A model generated the notes under the pieces. That model worked only from the letters and a program-made list of their open reading frames with translations, did no database searches and was not told the origin of the DNA. This document shows positions 6,044-7,532 of a stretch of 7,532 bases of DNA, piece after piece; within the stretch, counting starts at the first letter, position 1, and each line of letters starts with the position of its first letter. A program made the translations under genes and the position numbers. This stretch comes from an uncultured Clostridia bacterium (GTDB lineage Bacteria > Bacillota > Clostridia > Christensenellales > UBA1242), in NCBI GenBank assembly GCA_934776915.1, contig CAKVNA010000037.1, forward strand, positions 1-7,532, read 5' to 3'.

Positions 6044-6071
6044 GACATTCCGTCCGTCATCTGACAATGTC
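6044..6071 (+). promoter_or_regulatory. Hairpin in the leader of surface gene 2
   Basis: GACATT (6044-6049) pairs with AATGTC (6066-6071), enclosing a smaller GTC/GAC stem next to the right arm. It lies 42 nt before the ATG and just ahead of the AAGGAGG, so it could affect ribosome access. No clear promoter is visible for gene 2: CTGACA at 6061 has no well-placed -10 that would leave the ribosome binding site in the message. Confidence 0.3.
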
Positions 6072-6093
6072 TAGGGAGTTTATTCTTAATTAA

Positions 6094-6100
6094 AAGGAGG
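6094..6100 (+). promoter_or_regulatory. Ribosome binding site with very long spacing, surface gene 2
   Basis: AAGGAGG ends 13 nt before the ATG at 6114, clearly beyond the usual 5-9 nt. The start is secure because the protein N-terminus matches that of paralogue 1 from its first residue. Both leaders share the layout AAAAGGAGGAA, a variable filler, then CTTATG. Confidence 0.8.
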
Positions 6101-6113
6101 AAAGACTACTCTT

Positions 6114-6728
6114 ATGACAAAGAAAAAACTTATTATCACAATCACATCTCTTTGCTTGGTTGTTGTTGCTGCTGTTGCTGCTGTTGTTGGTATCATCGCT
6201 GCTACAAATGTTGGTATCAACTCAAACCTCAGCGTATCATACACACCAGGTGCTGAAGTTATTGCGACTGTTAAAGGTGAATATTCTGTTGCTGGTGCAG
6301 CTGCAACCACAATCAACGAAACATCATTCGTTTATGGTAAAACTGAATCAACTGCAGCTATCGATCAAGCTGCTGTCAATTTGACAGATACAAACAAATA
6401 TGTTATTTTTGCATTCACATTCAAAAATGATGCTACAACAGATAACACAAACTCAGCTGTCTTGACTGTTAAAGTTACAGATAACTCTAAAGCAAACAAA
6501 ATGACTGCAGATGTTAAATACACAAAGACTGCTATCACAGCAATGAACGAAGAAGCTTTCGGCAATGTTACACACGCTGCTGATGCTTTGGATTCAATCG
6601 GTATTGGTGAAACAGGATATGTTTATGTTATGGTTAAAATCCAAGATGGCGTTGAAGGTTCTTGGGGCACAAAATCTGGTGCAGACCATACATTCCAATT
6701 TGCTCTTACAGCAAAGAAAGCTGCTTAA
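6114..6728 (+). CDS. Exported surface/fibre-like protein, paralogue 2
   Basis: A complete 204-residue paralogue of the gene at 5199. It has MTKKK, a hydrophobic segment (residues 6-30) and NVGINSNLSVSYTP, then the same order of strand-like motifs: VKGEYSVAGA, YVIFAFTFKND, VLTVKVTDNS, TADVKYTKTA, TGYVYVMVKIQ and GSWGTKSG..TFQFALTAKKAA. Beyond the signal region the conserved positions are mostly strand residues and a few turns, as expected for a shared beta-sandwich with variable loops. It has one cysteine, in the hydrophobic segment. Codon use (GCT, GTT, ACA, AAC, TTC, ATC) is typical of very abundant proteins. A run of GTT/GCT codons at about 6160-6190 encodes the Val/Ala-rich membrane segment and is internally repetitive. 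A strong terminator follows at 6753. It is probably an envelope or fibre subunit partnered with, or alternative to, paralogue 1. Confidence 0.9.
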   Translation: MTKKKLIITITSLCLVVVAAVAAVVGIIAATNVGINSNLSVSYTPGAEVIATVKGEYSVAGAAATTINETSFVYGKTESTAAIDQAAVNLTDTNKYVIFAFTFKNDATTDNTNSAVLTVKVTDNSKANKMTADVKYTKTAITAMNEEAFGNVTHAADALDSIGIGETGYVYVMVKIQDGVEGSWGTKSGADHTFQFALTAKKAA

Positions 6729-6752
6729 TGTTTAATTAAAAATCACAATGCT

Positions 6753-6820
6753 AAAAAATGTTCTAACGCTCAAGGCAAGAAAAAAGATGACCGGAGTCTT
6801 GAGTGTTTTGGACATTTTTT
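6753..6820 (+). terminator. Long-stem intrinsic terminator after surface gene 2
   Basis: The outer stem AAAAAATGT (6753-6761) pairs perfectly with ACATTTTTT (6812-6820). The inner stem AACGCTCAAG (6765-6774) pairs with CTTGAGTGTT (6798-6807), with one G-T pair. A small internal loop separates them and the apical loop is 23 nt. The run of six Ts is part of the outer stem. It begins 25 nt after the stop codon and separates gene 2 from gene 3. Confidence 0.75.
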
Positions 6821-6834
6821 GTTTGTGTGAATAT

Positions 6835-6907
6835 GTATCTCATGCGGTGGGATACTACAAAAGGGGCAACCCTTTTGCTGGTTCAATCATAAAAGTGGTT
6901 GAAGCAG
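6835..6907 (+). promoter_or_regulatory. Three consecutive hairpins in the leader of surface gene 3
   Basis: Hairpin 1: GTATCTC (6835-6841) with GGGATAC (6849-6855). Hairpin 2: CAAAAGGG (6858-6865) with CCCTTTTG (6870-6877), capped by a GCAA tetraloop of the GNRA type. Hairpin 3: CTG and TTCAA (6878-6886) with TTGAA and CAG (6899-6907), with one G-G mismatch. They are adjacent, separated by 0-2 nt, and end 50 nt before the ATG of gene 3. The pseudoknot block seen before genes 1 and 2 is absent here. Confidence 0.5.
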
Positions 6908-6957
6908 CAAGAGTGTTATAAAAGTCGAAATTTACATAGGCAAAACGGAGAGAGTTA

Positions 6958-7532
6958 ATGTCAACCAAACGCAAACTATATTTGTCAATACTATCGCTTG
7001 TGTTTGTTATCCTTACAATGGGGGTGGCAACTTTTTCCATTTTATCTGCAACTCAACAATACATAGCAGCAAACCTTTCAATAGTCTATAATGCCGACAA
7101 CATAAAGGCAAAAATCAAAGGCAAATATTCCGTCAATGGCGGAACACCCGTCAGCCTTATAAATTCTGTTGGCGGTGATGTTGTTTCGTTTGAAAGTAAG
7201 GAAGACTATTCCGCCAAAACACTTTCAAACGGCGGTGTTGATATTGCACTATCACCAACCGACACAAGTGTTCTGTTTATCTACACTTTCACAAACGCCA
7301 ACCCATCTGGTGGCACTGCCATGAAAGTTACATTTAGTGACGGCTCAGCAAAGACAAATCTTACAGTTAAATATCTAGCCTCCACGACCTCCGAGCCTAC
7401 CCTTGCTCAAACCAAGGCATCAAGTGACACAACGGGGTCATTTACGCTTACCATATCTGCGGGCAAAAGTGGCTATGTGGCAATCTATATGGAAATAACA
7501 TCAATTTATGCTGACGCACACTACACCTCCTC
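6958..7532 (+). CDS. Exported surface/fibre-like protein, paralogue 3 (3' end beyond window)
   Basis: The open frame runs 191 complete codons to the window edge without a stop. It begins MSTKRKLYLSILSLVFVILT with a hydrophobic segment to about residue 30, then IAANLSIVYNADN. It shares with paralogues 1 and 2 the NL.(I/V).Y motif, the KIKGKYSVNGG segment (compare VKGEYSVAGA), ALSPTDTSVLFIYTFTN, MKVTFSDGS, TNLTVKYLAS and SGYVAIYMEI, in the same order. It is nearly as long as paralogue 2 at the cut, so only a short C-terminus is likely to be missing unless an extra domain follows. It lacks cysteine altogether. The start is ATG at 6958, with GGAG (6947-6950) 7 nt upstream, a normal spacing unlike genes 1 and 2. 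Its codons (GCC, GGC, ACC, CTA, ATA) are not those of a highly expressed gene, so it may be a minor or anchoring subunit. Confidence 0.87.
   Translation, partial: MSTKRKLYLSILSLVFVILTMGVATFSILSATQQYIAANLSIVYNADNIKAKIKGKYSVNGGTPVSLINSVGGDVVSFESKEDYSAKTLSNGGVDIALSPTDTSVLFIYTFTNANPSGGTAMKVTFSDGSAKTNLTVKYLASTTSEPTLAQTKASSDTTGSFTLTISAGKSGYVAIYMEITSIYADAHYTS

Noticed and set aside
5774..6074. Small proteins on either strand in the gap between surface genes 1 and 2
   Set aside because: The open frames have no ribosome binding site, overlap the gene 1 end or the RNA block, and their translations look random.
6160..6384. Leucine-rich protein in the +1 frame of surface gene 2
   Set aside because: The leucine run is a frame-shifted reading of the GTT/GCT codon repeat in the signal segment.
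6086..6565. Antisense open frames rich in Val, Ala and Thr opposite surface gene 2
   Set aside because: They arise from repetitive Val/Ala/Thr codons of the real gene read backwards, and have no start signals.
1..7532. Insertion sequences, integrases, phage genes, tRNA or rRNA
   Set aside because: No transposase, integrase or structural RNA sequence is recognisable, and no terminal inverted repeats frame any gene.

Overview
The window is AT-rich. Its strong AGGAG-type ribosome binding sites, TTGACT/TATAAT-type promoters and codon use biased to A/T suggest a low-GC, probably anaerobic Firmicute such as an uncultured gut clostridium. This is inferred from composition, rubrerythrin and gene style; no taxonomic marker gene is present.

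Left part (1-2610): a sugar-phosphate-isomerase-like TIM-barrel protein on the minus strand runs off the left edge. It is divergent from a complete rubrerythrin gene, a peroxide-defence protein, and each has its own recognisable promoter. A strong hairpin terminator at about 998-1031 separates rubrerythrin from a convergent APC-family amino acid permease (minus strand, ending at 1048).

Middle part (2631-4893): a well-formed promoter drives a two-gene operon. It consists of a 607-residue, highly charged, soluble protein of unknown function and a 121-residue acidic protein. Their reading frames overlap by 11 bases, which suggests translational coupling. I recognise neither family with confidence.

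Right part (4894-7532): three tandem, same-strand genes encode paralogous small exported proteins, the third cut by the window end. Each has a short basic N-terminus, one long hydrophobic segment, an NL.V.Y strand motif and a threonine/serine/alanine-rich, beta-strand-like body. The first two have codon use typical of very abundant proteins, so they look like major surface or fibre subunits. The third is more diverged in protein sequence, codon use and leader.

The most unusual feature lies between these genes. The leaders of the first two paralogues contain the same compact block of about 50 nt (5060-5109 and 5848-5899), in flanks that are otherwise dissimilar. It can fold as an H-type pseudoknot: a hairpin whose arms differ between copies in a compensatory way, and a loop GGACA(A) complementary to a downstream (T)TGTCC. 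In the first copy a short hairpin with six Ts follows at once, which resembles a riboswitch with an attenuator. I could not match it to a known RNA class from memory. The same leaders also hold a TTGTCCACAA inverted pair, a triplicated motif of about 35-nt period, and, before the third gene, a run of three hairpins.
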